From Mesorhizobium escarrei (GTDB lineage Bacteria; Pseudomonadota; Alphaproteobacteria; Rhizobiales; Rhizobiaceae): a DNA stretch of 64,000 nt. The position numbers were made by a program, and so were the translations under genes. Within the stretch, counting starts at the first letter, position 1. The number at the start of each line of letters is the position of its first letter. Below are positions 25,331-33,944 of this stretch, in pieces. Below the pieces are notes generated by a model. It saw nothing but the letters and a program-made list of their open reading frames with translations, was not told the origin of the DNA and searched no databases. The stretch lies in the NCBI RefSeq assembly GCF_935825525.1, contig NZ_CAKXZT010000168.1:147148-211147 (forward strand), in the 5' to 3' direction.

Positions 25331-26854
25331 GTGTTCGACATGCTGCGCGGGGCGCTTGTCCGAGAGGGCCGGCCGGTTGCGCTCGGGCAAAAAGGCTTGT
25401 CGTTGCTTCAAGCCCTGCTGGCGGCACCGACGCAAGTGCTGAGCAAGACGGCACTCATGGAAGCGGCTTGGCCCGATGCCGTTGTCGAGGAAAGCAATCT
25501 CTCTGTGCAGGTTGCCGCCCTGCGCAAGCTGCTCGGCTCACAGCCGGACGGCAGCGAGTGGATCGCCACGGTCCCGCGCACCGGATATCGTTTCGCCGGC
25601 AGCGTCCGTGTACTGGACGGCGCTGCAGATGGCGGGCTTCCTAGTTCCGGCCAGCCGACGAGTCTTCCCGAAAGACCATCCATCGCGGTTTTGCCGTTCG
25701 CCAATGTGAGCGACAACAAGGAACAGGCCTACCTGGCTGGCGGCATCACCGAGGACATCATCACAGCGCTGACAAGGTTCCGGTGGTTTCGGGTGATCGG
25801 GCGCGGTTCCAGCTTCGTCTACAAGGACAAGTCGGTCGACTCCAAGCAGGTGGCCCGCGAGCTTGGCGTCCGTTACGTGCTGGAAGGCAGCGTGCGCCGG
25901 TCCGGTGAGCACATCCGGGTCTCGACGCAACTGGTTGATGCCGCCTCGGCCAATCAGATCTGGGCCGAACGATACGAGATGGAGATGACGGAGGCGTTCG
26001 CCGTCCAGGATGCCATAGCCGAGCGGGTGGCTGGCGCGATCGAGCCCGAACTTCTCAAGACGGAGTCGCTTCCAGCCGCTGCACGCAGCAGCGGAAGCGC
26101 GACGGCGTGGGACCTGGTGCGGCAAGGTACCTGGCATTTCCACCATGTCGGCCGTCAAACTCACTTGAGTGCCCGCAAGCTGTTCCGGGAGGCATGCAGG
26201 CTCGACCCTGAGCTCGCAGAGGCCCATCTCTGGCTCGGCCGCGTGAGCGCCGGCATCGTTGCTTACGGCTGGAGCGACAAGCCGGCACAGGATATCCGGG
26301 AAGGCCTGGATGCAGCCTTGAAGGCGGTTCGGCTCGACGAGAAGAACCCCTATTCGCATTACGCGCTGGCCATCTGCAGCATCTACGCCAATGCACCGGA
26401 ACAGGCCGTTCTTGCCGCGGAAAAGGCGATCGAGATCAGCCCAAGCTTCGCCCTTGGCCATCTGGTATTGGGAATGGGGCAGCTTTTCCGCGGCAGCGCA
26501 TCCGAAGCGATAGCGCCGCTCGAACACGGCCTTATGTTGAACCCTTACGATCCGCAGAACTTCGTCTGGTTCAATGTCGTGGCGCTCGCCTACCTATTCG
26601 CAGGACAGGCAAACGAGGCGCTTGCCGCAGCCATCAAGGCGCGCAAGATCGCTCCCGCATGGCGGCCTACTCACGAAACACTCGCCTGCTGCTACGTTTC
26701 GCTCGGCCGCCTGCCGGAGGCAAGATCTTGCGTTGAGCTGATGCGGGAAATGGAAAATCCTTCAGGCGATGCCTTGGCGCCGCTCAGGCTGCGCAATTTA
26801 CATTGGGCAGACGATATGGCGCATCTGTTGAAGAAAGCCGGTTGGCAGCAATAA
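25331..26854 (+). CDS. Winged-helix / TolB-like / TPR transcriptional regulator
   Basis: A 507-residue protein with an OmpR-type winged helix at residues 1-95 (VLSKTALMEAAWPDAVVEES, then LRKLLGSQ and RTGYRFAG), a TolB-like domain (SIAVLPFANVSDNKEQAYLA to WAERYE), and tetratricopeptide repeats to the end. Family members normally begin a few residues earlier (xxFGPFxxD), and that sequence, AFGPFVFD, is present across the assigned GTG. No ATG, GTG or TTG lies upstream in frame before a stop, whereas a good ribosome site (GGGGGAGG, 25248-25255) and an ATG at 25293 lie in another frame that meets TAG at 25314. The N-terminus may be frameshifted. Confidence 0.75.
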   Translation: MFDMLRGALVREGRPVALGQKGLSLLQALLAAPTQVLSKTALMEAAWPDAVVEESNLSVQVAALRKLLGSQPDGSEWIATVPRTGYRFAGSVRVLDGAADGGLPSSGQPTSLPERPSIAVLPFANVSDNKEQAYLAGGITEDIITALTRFRWFRVIGRGSSFVYKDKSVDSKQVARELGVRYVLEGSVRRSGEHIRVSTQLVDAASANQIWAERYEMEMTEAFAVQDAIAERVAGAIEPELLKTESLPAAARSSGSATAWDLVRQGTWHFHHVGRQTHLSARKLFREACRLDPELAEAHLWLGRVSAGIVAYGWSDKPAQDIREGLDAALKAVRLDEKNPYSHYALAICSIYANAPEQAVLAAEKAIEISPSFALGHLVLGMGQLFRGSASEAIAPLEHGLMLNPYDPQNFVWFNVVALAYLFAGQANEALAAAIKARKIAPAWRPTHETLACCYVSLGRLPEARSCVELMREMENPSGDALAPLRLRNLHWADDMAHLLKKAGWQQ

Positions 26855-26986
26855 GACTACAGATCGGCATCGTCTGTGCGATATCTTCGGGCAGCTAAGC
26901 ACAAGCCAGGTCCGATTCGCACTCGTAATTTCCAAGGGGTGCCGGTCTGCCCCGGGTCGAAAGCTGACCCACCGCCTTGCCGAAAA

Positions 26987-28831
26987 TCAAATCTTCTGGT
27001 CGTGCGGCAGCGGTGCGGTTGCCTTTTCCAGCCAGGCCAGCGTCTCGCCGTCGAGCATCGGTCCGATCTCGGACAGCACGCGGGCGTGGTATGTGTCGAG
27101 CCAATGCAGCTCGTCGCGCGTCAAAAGGTCGGACCGCACCAGCCTGGTGTCGATGGGCGCCAGCGTCAGCGTCTCGAAGCCGTGCATGGCGATGTCGCCG
27201 CCCTCTATCTGCTCGGCCGGTGTCACCAGAATGAGGTTCTCGATGCGGATGCCGTAAAAACCCTCTTTGTAGTAGCCCGGCTCGTTGGAGACGATCATGC
27301 CCGCCAGCAGCTTTTCGGTGCCGGTCTTGGCGATGCGTTGCGGGCCCTCGTGCACGGCCAGATAGGAGCCGACGCCATGGCCGGTGCCATGGGCGAAATC
27401 GCAACCGTGTTTCCACAGCGCCAGGCGCGCCACGGCGTCGATCTCGGAGCCGCGCGTGCCCGAGGGAAAGCGCAGCATGGAAATGCCGATCATGCCCTTC
27501 AGCACCAGCGTGAAGCGTTCGCGCATTTCCTCGGTTGGTGTGCCGATCGGCACGGTGCGGGTGATGTCGGTGGTGCCGTCCTGATACTGCCCGCCCGAAT
27601 CGAGCAGGAACAATTCGCCAGACTGAAGCTTTCGGCTGGTGGCGCGGGAAACGCGGTAGTGCATGATGGCGCCGTTCGGGCCGGCGCCGGCGATGGTGTC
27701 GAAGGACACGTCGCGCAGCGGCATCTGCGTTTCCTCGCCGGTGCTGCGGCGGCACTCCTCGATCTTGGTGACGACCGCGATCTCGTCGAGCTTGCCGGGT
27801 TCCTGGCGGTCGAGCCAGCAAAGCAGCCTGGCCACCGCGGCGCCATCGCGGCGATGCGCGGCGCGGGCGCCGTTGATCTCGGCCTGGTTTTTTGTCGCGC
27901 GCGGAATGCGGGCAGGGTCTGGCGCGGTGATGACGGTGCCGCCATTGTCCTCGACCAGCATCCTGAGCTTCTCCGCCGCCAGCACCGGGTCCAGCGCGAT
28001 CTTCGCGCCACCTTTGGCCAGGGCTGCGATAACAGCTTCAAATTCACCGGGTTCGTGAAATTCGGCAAGCTGCGTCAGATAGGCCGCGACGGTGCGTGAA
28101 AACTTACGCTGATCCATGAAAAGCAGATGCGATCGATCGGCGGCCAGCACGGCGAAGCCGAGCGCCACAGGGGTGTGCGGCACGTCGCCGCCGCGGATAT
28201 CGAAGGCCCAGGCGATGGAGGACGGGTCGGTCAGCACGGCATGGGTGGCGCCATCCTTGCCGATGGACTCGGCCAGCCGCGCCAGCTTGTCCTTGGCCAG
28301 TTCGCCGGCAAAGCCGATCGGATGAATCTCGACCGGCGCCAGCGGCGGTTCGGGCTGATCCTCCCAGATGACGTCGATCGGATTTTTCTCGAGCGGCACT
28401 AATGTCGCCCCCGATTTTTCGGCCGACGCTTTCAGCGCTTTCACGTCGCCGATCGTCTGCAGCCACGGGTCGAAGCCAAGCCGCACACCCTTGCCGAGAT
28501 TGGCCTTGATCCAGGTGGCGGGCGGATTGTCGACCAGGCTTTCGATCGAAAAGACGTCGAGATCGACCTCCTGGCGCACCTGCAGCGTGTAGCGCCCGTC
28601 GACGAACATGACGGCGCGGTCGCCAAGCACGATGGCGACGCCGGCCGAGCCGCTGAAGCCGGTCAGCCATTTCAGCCGCGCCGAGCGGTCGGCGACATAT
28701 TCGCCCTGATGCTCGTCGGCACGAGGCACGATGAAGCCATCCAGCCCATTGGCCGCCAGCCATTGACGCAGCAACGCCACACGCGACTTGCCGACGGCGG
28801 GGTCGCCTGCGGAATCAAAAGTCTGGAACAT
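26987..28831 (-). CDS. pepP: Xaa-Pro aminopeptidase (aminopeptidase P, M24B)
   Basis: A cytoplasmic metallopeptidase that removes N-terminal residues preceding proline. The 614-residue protein has two N-terminal creatinase-like domains (DGFIVPRADEHQGEYV, LTGFSGSAGVAIV) and a C-terminal pita-bread catalytic domain with metal ligands in LLDSGGQYQDGTTDITRT (two Asp), GHGVGSYLAVHEGP (His), NEPGYYKEG (Glu) and GIRIENL (Glu). This three-domain length matches eukaryote-like APP enzymes common in rhizobia. Start is ATG 28831 after GAGGAGAGG. Its 3' end is duplicated at about 24.6 kb. Confidence 0.93.
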   Translation of the reverse strand: MFQTFDSAGDPAVGKSRVALLRQWLAANGLDGFIVPRADEHQGEYVADRSARLKWLTGFSGSAGVAIVLGDRAVMFVDGRYTLQVRQEVDLDVFSIESLVDNPPATWIKANLGKGVRLGFDPWLQTIGDVKALKASAEKSGATLVPLEKNPIDVIWEDQPEPPLAPVEIHPIGFAGELAKDKLARLAESIGKDGATHAVLTDPSSIAWAFDIRGGDVPHTPVALGFAVLAADRSHLLFMDQRKFSRTVAAYLTQLAEFHEPGEFEAVIAALAKGGAKIALDPVLAAEKLRMLVEDNGGTVITAPDPARIPRATKNQAEINGARAAHRRDGAAVARLLCWLDRQEPGKLDEIAVVTKIEECRRSTGEETQMPLRDVSFDTIAGAGPNGAIMHYRVSRATSRKLQSGELFLLDSGGQYQDGTTDITRTVPIGTPTEEMRERFTLVLKGMIGISMLRFPSGTRGSEIDAVARLALWKHGCDFAHGTGHGVGSYLAVHEGPQRIAKTGTEKLLAGMIVSNEPGYYKEGFYGIRIENLILVTPAEQIEGGDIAMHGFETLTLAPIDTRLVRSDLLTRDELHWLDTYHARVLSEIGPMLDGETLAWLEKATAPLPHDQKI

Positions 28832-29276
28832 ATGGCCTCTCCTCGGATGCTGGATGTGAGCGTAGCGCATGACCCCGAAATTCGGAATCGACTTTTGCTA
28901 CGCCAGCCGCCGGCCGACAATCGGCCGGATTCGGTCCAGCAGGGCAATCGCTTCAGGTCTGCGCTGCCCCTCATCTGCCTGCCGGCATCTTCTCCCCGTA
29001 TAGTGACGGGGAGAAGGAGCTGGCGGCAACCTCGGCATCCTTTCCGCAACGCTGGAGGTTGGCGAAATCCTTTGCGAAGGTGTCTTTCTCCCCGTCACTA
29101 TACGGGAAGAAATGCCCGGCAGGGCAATGAGGGGCAGCGCCGCCATCGACAGTGGTCATCGACGTGCGCTTTTTCGCATGGACGCCATGCAGAATCAGCG
29201 ATTTAAAAAAAGGTCAGCAGAGCTTACCTTTTCGATGTGGAGGAAAGAGTCTTGTTGCCCTGCAAAGGAGACCATC
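28832..29276. repeat. Intergenic region with a large inverted pair of rhizobial mosaic repeats
   Basis: Two copies of one element face each other. The left copy (28961-29026) contains GCTGCCCCTCAT, CTGCCGGCA and CTCCCCGTATAGTGACGGGGAG; the right copy (29081-29143) has the same parts in reverse order ending ATGAGGGGCAGCGC. The whole 28961-29143 segment is thus an imperfect inverted repeat around a unique 55-base centre. The same units recur at 46.7-47.1 kb and 58.1 kb. They look like the intergenic mosaic elements of rhizobia. The rest of the gap has no recognised gene. Confidence 0.8.
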
Positions 29277-29462
29277 ATGTCCACGATTCCAGCCAGACGC
29301 GGATTTTTCAGAAGCGCTGTGAATGCTCTCATCGAAGCGCGCCAGCGCGAAGCGAGCCGTTATGTGAGCGGCGTTCTGCTTGGCTTTGACGACGAAACGC
29401 TGAAAGCGCACGGCTATGATCGCGAAGAACTGAAAAAGAGGTCAAGGTCGCGCTACGTCTGA
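29277..29462 (+). CDS. Small DUF1127-like protein
   Basis: A 61-residue basic protein. The start ATG at 29277 follows AAGGAG by seven bases. The N-terminal part (RRGFFRSAVNALIEARQREA) and the end (LGFDDETLKAHGYDREELKK) resemble the DUF1127/YjiS family, in which a C-terminal helix-turn follows the pattern L-x-D-x-G-x-x-x-x-E. Members in rhizobia include small regulators of phosphate and RNA metabolism, but this protein is divergent and its role cannot be assigned. It is convergent with prmA. Confidence 0.6.
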   Translation: MSTIPARRGFFRSAVNALIEARQREASRYVSGVLLGFDDETLKAHGYDREELKKRSRSRYV

Positions 29463-29476
29463 GCGATTGCTGCGCG

Positions 29477-30349
29477 TCACCGCTTGAGGTGGATTGTCAC
29501 CCAGCCCTCGCGATGCAGGGTACTGACATGGCGGAACTGCTGGCCGACATAGGCCGAGATCACCGCGTCGCGCTGCCGGTCGAGGATGCCTGACAGCACG
29601 ATCGAGCCGCCCGAGGCGACATGCCCCGCCATTTCGGGCGCCAGCCGCATCAGCGGCCGCGCCAGTATGTTGGCGACGATGAGGTCGAAGGGGCCGCGCG
29701 CGGCAAAAATCGGATGGTGGAAGCCCGGCGCCGTCACCGTTTCGACGAGCGCCTTGACGTGGTTGAGCCGCGCGTTGGCGGCGGCGACTTTTATGGCGAC
29801 CTGATCGATGTCGGTCGCCAGAACCGGAATATGGGCGAGCCTGGCCAGCGCGATGGCCAGCACCGCGCTGCCGGTGCCGAGGTCGAGCGCGTTGCGCGGG
29901 CGCTCGCGCCGCACGACCTGTTCCAGCATTTCGAGGCAACCGGCGGTGGTGCCGTGATGGCCGGTGCCGAAAGCCAGGCCCGCTTCGATCTCGATGGCGA
30001 GTTCGCCGCTGTGGCGCTTGCTGCGGTCATGCGCGCCGTGGACGAGGAAACGGCCGGCGCGCACCGGCTTCAGTCCCTCCAAAGAACGCGTCACCCAGTC
30101 GACATCAGGCACGGGCTCGCGCGCAATCGGCCTCGACAGGGCCAGCCCGGCAAGAATCTCCTTCGTGCGCGCCTCCACAGCATCGACATCGCCGTCGGCA
30201 TAGAGCGACACTTCGTGGATATCGCGGTCCTCGTCGACTTCGACCAGGCCAATCGGCAGGCCCTCGTCTTCGAATGCCGCTTCGAACGCCGCGAAGATAC
30301 GGTCGGCCTCGATCTTTCCAGTGGTGAAATAAAGTCGCGTTTGGGTCAT
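29477..30349 (-). CDS. prmA: Ribosomal protein L11 methyltransferase
   Basis: PrmA methylates ribosomal protein L11 using S-adenosylmethionine. The 290-residue protein has an N-terminal L11-recognition part (MTQTRLYFTTGKIEADRIF to about residue 90) and a Rossmann methyltransferase domain with GLAFGTGHHGTTAGCLEML, the SAM-binding loop ALDLGTGSAVLAIALA and the NILARPL motif. Start is ATG 30349; the frame is open further upstream but runs into a repeat (30365-30410). It lies downstream of the Sco gene on the same strand, separated by that repeat. Confidence 0.93.
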   Translation of the reverse strand: MTQTRLYFTTGKIEADRIFAAFEAAFEDEGLPIGLVEVDEDRDIHEVSLYADGDVDAVEARTKEILAGLALSRPIAREPVPDVDWVTRSLEGLKPVRAGRFLVHGAHDRSKRHSGELAIEIEAGLAFGTGHHGTTAGCLEMLEQVVRRERPRNALDLGTGSAVLAIALARLAHIPVLATDIDQVAIKVAAANARLNHVKALVETVTAPGFHHPIFAARGPFDLIVANILARPLMRLAPEMAGHVASGGSIVLSGILDRQRDAVISAYVGQQFRHVSTLHREGWVTIHLKR

Positions 30350-30364
30350 CAAACGATTTTCTTT

Positions 30365-30410
30365 GTGAGCATGATCTTGTCCGAAAACCGGTTCCCACTT
30401 TTCGCTGGCG
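30365..30410 (-). repeat. Short rhizobial palindrome between the Sco gene and prmA
   Basis: This 46-base segment contains GCATGATCTTGTCCGAAAAC followed by CGGTTCCCACTTTTCG, a combination I recognise as a widespread intergenic palindrome in Mesorhizobium-type genomes, in which CCGAAAACCGG forms the core. A decayed relative may lie at 53730-53760. Only one good copy is present in the window, so the family assignment rests on memory. Confidence 0.5.
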
Positions 30411-30435
30411 CCGACCTTCGATTCGGGACCATGCA

Positions 30436-31038
30436 CTAACCTGCCGCCAGTCGCTTGAGCTTGGCGATAGCGGCGTCGGGGCTTTCGCCATAGGCGATGG
30501 TGCCGGCGAAATCGCCCCTGGCGTTGAGCAGCAGCACCGAAGCGGTGTGGTCCATCGTGTAGTCGCCGTTGCCGGTATCGACCTTCTTCGAATAGATGCC
30601 GAAGGATTTGGCCATGGCGCGGACCTTTTCGGGGTCGCCCGTGATGCCGAGGATGCGGTCAGAGAAGTTGCTGATATAGGCATTGATGATTTCGGGCGTG
30701 TCGCGCTCCGGGTCGACCGTCACGAAATAGGCGCGCAGGTTCTTGCCATCGTCACCCATCGTCTTCAGCCAGCCGGCCAGTTCGAACAGCGTGGTCGGGC
30801 AGACTTCCGGGCAGTGGGTGAAGCCGAAGAAGACGACGCTGGGGTGGCCGCGAAAGGCAGCCTCGGTTACCGGAGCGCCCTTCTGGTCGACCAGCGTGAA
30901 CGGCGCGCCGAACGGCTCGCCGCCATAATGCCCGCGGTACCATTCGAAGGTGAGCCAGCCGATGCCCGCCGCCATCAGGACGAGAATGCCGACCAGTATT
31001 GAACGCATCATCAATTGGCTGTCCGTCGCAATTTTCAT
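30436..31038 (-). CDS. SCO1/SenC family copper chaperone
   Basis: Sco proteins deliver copper to the CuA centre of cytochrome c oxidase, or act as thiol reductases, in the periplasm. The 200-residue protein has one N-terminal membrane anchor (SILVGILVLMAAGIGWLTF) and a thioredoxin-like domain with the copper site GFTHCPEVCPTTL (CxxxC) and the distant histidine in TMDHTASVLLL. Also typical are VTVDPERDTPE and ITGDPEKVRAMAKSFG. I start at ATG 31038 (MKIATDSQL); ATG 31008 and a start at 31107 are alternatives. No oxidase genes are adjacent. Confidence 0.9.
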   Translation of the reverse strand: MKIATDSQLMMRSILVGILVLMAAGIGWLTFEWYRGHYGGEPFGAPFTLVDQKGAPVTEAAFRGHPSVVFFGFTHCPEVCPTTLFELAGWLKTMGDDGKNLRAYFVTVDPERDTPEIINAYISNFSDRILGITGDPEKVRAMAKSFGIYSKKVDTGNGDYTMDHTASVLLLNARGDFAGTIAYGESPDAAIAKLKRLAAG

Positions 31039-31228
31039 TGGCGCCGTGTCGGCGCCCTTGGAGCTTGTTGGGCGAACACTCTTAACGGTTTGATCTGGCG
31101 CGCGCAAAGATGTCGCGTTGCCGCAACCGGCTTTCCCTTAAAAAAATGTTCGGCTTGCAATGTGCTGCCGCCCGTCCCACCTGAGGTCGGCAAAACTCGA
31201 ACGGCAGGAGGCTTTGTTGCAACGTCTG

Positions 31229-31735
31229 ATGGGGCAAGGAATGATTGGGCGAAAACTGATCGGCGGCGCTTTGGCCGCGTGCCTTGTCATCGGTGCTGGT
31301 GCGGCTGTCGCCCAGGAGGTCGGCAAGGTCGGCGTCGACTGGCTCGGCAACGACATCATCGTCGAGGCGATCAAGGACCCGAAGGTCGAAGGCGTGACCT
31401 GCCATGTCTCCTATTTCGATCGCGGCGTGATCGATCGCCTGCAGAAGGGCAACTGGTTCGAGGATCCGTCCGATTCCTCGATCGCCTGCCGTCAGACCGG
31501 ACAGATCACCATCGGCGACATCGACATGAGCGAGGCCGGCGAGGAGGTGTTCAAGCAAGGCATCAGCCTGATCTGGAAGAAGCAGGTGGTGAACCGCATC
31601 TACGACAAGGCCAACGAGACCCTGATCTATCTGTCGCACTCGCGCCAGGTGCAGGACGGTTCGGCGAAAATGTCGGTCACCACGGTGCCGCTCTATGGCC
31701 AGAACGTGATGTGGACCAACGGCAAGCCGAAATAG
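31229..31735 (+). CDS. creA: CreA family periplasmic protein
   Basis: CreA homologues are small exported proteins of unknown role, named after the E. coli cre locus. The product has a signal peptide (LIGGALAACLVIGAGAAVAQ) and then the family core KVGVDWLGNDIIVEAIKDPK, VTCHVSYFDRG, the SSIACRQTG cysteine segment, and RQVQDGSAKMSVTTVPLYGQ. Two conserved cysteines may form a disulphide. The start is uncertain: ATG 31229 and 31241 both give a good signal peptide, while TTG 31217 sits five bases after AGGAGG. Confidence 0.85.
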   Translation: MGQGMIGRKLIGGALAACLVIGAGAAVAQEVGKVGVDWLGNDIIVEAIKDPKVEGVTCHVSYFDRGVIDRLQKGNWFEDPSDSSIACRQTGQITIGDIDMSEAGEEVFKQGISLIWKKQVVNRIYDKANETLIYLSHSRQVQDGSAKMSVTTVPLYGQNVMWTNGKPK

Positions 31736-31753
31736 GTTCTGGAAACAGGTGAC

Positions 31754-31771
31754 GGTCCCGCTTGCGGGACC
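31754..31771. terminator. Perfect palindrome after creA
   Basis: GGTCCCGC-TT-GCGGGACC is an 8-bp perfect stem 18 bases after the creA stop. No T-run follows on either strand, so it may act only as an mRNA 3' end stabiliser or a weak terminator. Confidence 0.35.
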
Positions 31772-31797
31772 AATCGCTCGGGCGTAAAGCCGCCGGC

Positions 31798-32439
31798 ATG
31801 GACCGTCCCGAAAATCTTGTCCTGAAAGACCCCGAGCCGCGCATCCATCCGACCGCGGAATTGAAGGCATGCAAGCTTGGGCGCTACGCCTCGATCGGCG
31901 AGCGGGTCATCTTGCGCGAAGTCATAGTGGGCGACTTCTCCTATTTCGAGCGCCACGCCGAGGCGATCTACACGACAACAGGCAAGTTCTGTTCGATCGC
32001 CGCCAACAGCCGGATCAACGCGCTCGAGCATCCGATCGAGCGGCTGACCCAGCACAAGGTCAGCTATCGCCCGAACGAGTATTTTCGCTGGCTCGGCGTC
32101 GACGCCGGATTTCGGGAACGACGACGGGCGCAAACCGTCAGCATCGGCCACGATGTCTGGATCGGCCATGGCGCGGTGATCATGCCCGATGTGACCATCG
32201 GCAATGGCGCGATCGTCGGCGCCAATGCGGTGGTGACGCGCGATGTACCTGCCTATGCGATCGTCGCCGGGGTTCCGGCCAAGCCGCTGCGCCAGCGCTT
32301 TGCCGAGAAGACCGCTGCGCGGATTGAATGCCTCGGCTGGTGGGACTGGTCGGTCGAAAAACTCGCCAGGGCCATTCCCGATATGCAGGCAATGCCGATC
32401 GAGGTCTTCCTCGATCGCTGGGAGCACGAAAGCCCCTGA
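31798..32439 (+). CDS. Hexapeptide-repeat acyltransferase (DapH/DapD/GlmU-related, phosphonate-type)
   Basis: A 213-residue left-handed beta-helix acyltransferase. Repeats are visible as KLGRYASIGERVILREVIVG, then IGHDVWIGHGAVIMPDVTIG, GNGAIVGANAVVTRDVPAYA and IVAGVPAKPLRQRF. The combination TTTGKFCSIAANSRIN, ALEHPIERLTQHK and the end LGWWDWSVEKLARAIPD is close to the family linked to phosphonate (phn) operons in proteobacteria (TIGR03308). No phn genes are near here, so the acceptor is unknown. Start is ATG 31798; a TTG 36 bases upstream is possible. Confidence 0.82.
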   Translation: MDRPENLVLKDPEPRIHPTAELKACKLGRYASIGERVILREVIVGDFSYFERHAEAIYTTTGKFCSIAANSRINALEHPIERLTQHKVSYRPNEYFRWLGVDAGFRERRRAQTVSIGHDVWIGHGAVIMPDVTIGNGAIVGANAVVTRDVPAYAIVAGVPAKPLRQRFAEKTAARIECLGWWDWSVEKLARAIPDMQAMPIEVFLDRWEHESP

Positions 32440-32492
32440 TCCTTGCGGGTCTGTGAACGGCTACTGCGGTGAAAGGAGGGAACCCGGAGCGG

Positions 32493-32942
32493 ATGCTGGT
32501 TGTTTCTCCTGCCATGATGGAGAAGCTTTTCACCAGGATCGCCAACTATGTTGCGCATCAAGCCGGTCTGCCGTCGACATTCGCCGTCTGCTTCCTGATC
32601 ATTGTCGCCTGGGGGGCAAGCGGACCGATGTTCGGGTTTTCCGATACATGGCAGCTCATCATCAACACCGGCACGACGATCGTCACCTTCCTGATGGTGT
32701 TCCTTATCCAGAACACCCAAAACCGTGACGGCGCCGCGATCCAGGCGAAGCTCGATGAATTGATCCGGGTCAGCAAAGCCAAAAACAGCTTTATCGGCAT
32801 CGAGCATCTGACCGAATCCGAGGTCGAGGAAATCCGCGAGAAATGTGAGCGGGCGGCGAAGCGGCATGACCGGCAGGTCTCTGATATGGCGGTCAAGAAA
32901 GCCGCTGCGCAAAAGCACGGCTCGAAGACGCATGCGGCGTGA
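32493..32942 (+). CDS. Low-affinity iron permease family membrane protein
   Basis: A 149-residue protein of the Iron_permease family (PF04120). The family core is MMEKLFTRIANYVAHQAGLP, then a hydrophobic helix FAVCFLIIVAWGASGPMFG, the segment SDTWQLIINTGTTIVTFLMV and LIQNTQNRDGAAIQAKLDEL. Two membrane helices are visible, followed by a charged C-terminal tail with many Lys and Glu. Transport of iron is shown for a yeast relative only; bacterial members are uncharacterised. The start could be GTG 32469, ATG 32493 or ATG 32514. It is convergent with the SDR gene. Confidence 0.78.
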   Translation: MLVVSPAMMEKLFTRIANYVAHQAGLPSTFAVCFLIIVAWGASGPMFGFSDTWQLIINTGTTIVTFLMVFLIQNTQNRDGAAIQAKLDELIRVSKAKNSFIGIEHLTESEVEEIREKCERAAKRHDRQVSDMAVKKAAAQKHGSKTHAA

Positions 32943-32945
32943 GCG

Positions 32946-33812
32946 TCAGCTGTCCATGAACGCAGCGAAGGCGTCCTTGTGGTCCGGGTGCCAGCGCGAC
33001 AGAGCAGGGCGATTTTCGATAATGTCGCCGATCGCCCAGGCCATGCGTTTCTCGTCCATGGGCCGCGTCGCCTCGTTGTCGGGGCACAGGATGTAAAAGT
33101 CGCCACGCACCAGCGCGGCCAGCATGAAGTCGATCACCTGCTCGCCGGTCCAGGCGCCGGCGGGCTTTTCGGTCGCACCTTCGGTCAGGCCGGCAAAAGT
33201 GAACCCAGGAATGAGCAGATGGCCGGCGATGTTGGCACCGGGCTCGTTGCGCAGCGCATGTGCCAAGCCTTCGGTGAAGGTTTTCACGCCCGATTTGGAG
33301 ACGTTGTAGGCAAGGTTGCCGGGCGGCGTGGTGATGCCTTGCTTGGAGCCGGTGTTGACGATCAGGCCCGGTTTTCCGGCCGCCAGCATGCGCGGCACGA
33401 AGGCCTCGACGCCATGGACGACGCCCCAGAAATTGATGTCCAGCAGCCGCTTCCAGCCGTCGCGGTTCTCCCAGGGTTTGCCGGGATTGTTGCCGACGCC
33501 GGCATTGTTCATCAACAGCGACACGCCGCCGAAGGCATCGAATGCCTTTTCGGCCAGCCGGTCGACTTCGTCGGGCTGCGAGACGTCGGTCGCGACAGCG
33601 AGCACGGCGCTGTCCCCGGCAATCGTGGCAACGGCGCGGGCAGCCTCATCGAGCCGCGCGCCGCCGATATCGGCAAGCACGATTTTCAGGCCCATTGCCG
33701 CCAGCCGCCTGGCCGCAGCAAGGCCGATGCCGCTGGCGCCGCCGGTGATGACGGCAACGTTGCCGGAGCTAAGGGCAGGCAAAGCGCTCTGGATTTCGGC
33801 GTCGGTGGTCAT
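32946..33812 (-). CDS. Short-chain dehydrogenase/reductase
   Basis: A 288-residue classical SDR. The cofactor loop is VITGGASGIGLAAARRLAAM, with ADIGG after the second strand (Asp suggests NAD preference), NNAGVG in the expected place, and the catalytic residues in NTGSKQG (Ser) and YNVSKSGVKTF (Tyr and Lys). The C-terminal third is extended, with FYILCPDNEATRPMDEKRMA. No operon partner is evident; it lies tail to tail with the iron-permease-like gene. Substrate is unknown. Confidence 0.88.
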   Translation of the reverse strand: MTTDAEIQSALPALSSGNVAVITGGASGIGLAAARRLAAMGLKIVLADIGGARLDEAARAVATIAGDSAVLAVATDVSQPDEVDRLAEKAFDAFGGVSLLMNNAGVGNNPGKPWENRDGWKRLLDINFWGVVHGVEAFVPRMLAAGKPGLIVNTGSKQGITTPPGNLAYNVSKSGVKTFTEGLAHALRNEPGANIAGHLLIPGFTFAGLTEGATEKPAGAWTGEQVIDFMLAALVRGDFYILCPDNEATRPMDEKRMAWAIGDIIENRPALSRWHPDHKDAFAAFMDS

Positions 33813-33944
33813 CGATGGTGTCCTCGTTCAGGTTGCGCCGAACTTAACGCGGCGACAGGCTCGCGCAAGCCCGTTTGGGCGTCCTTGGGTTGACCACATC
33901 GGCAGGCGCTGCGCATGCTGTACGCGTAAGAAGGAGATTACCGA

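Noticed and set aside
26876..28099. Plus-strand open frame of 407 codons opposite pepP
   Set aside because: Antisense to the catalytic domain of the aminopeptidase, with no ribosome site or motif.
31798..32439. Hexapeptide acyltransferase as evidence of a phosphonate utilisation locus
   Set aside because: No C-P lyase or phosphonate transport genes are present in the neighbourhood.
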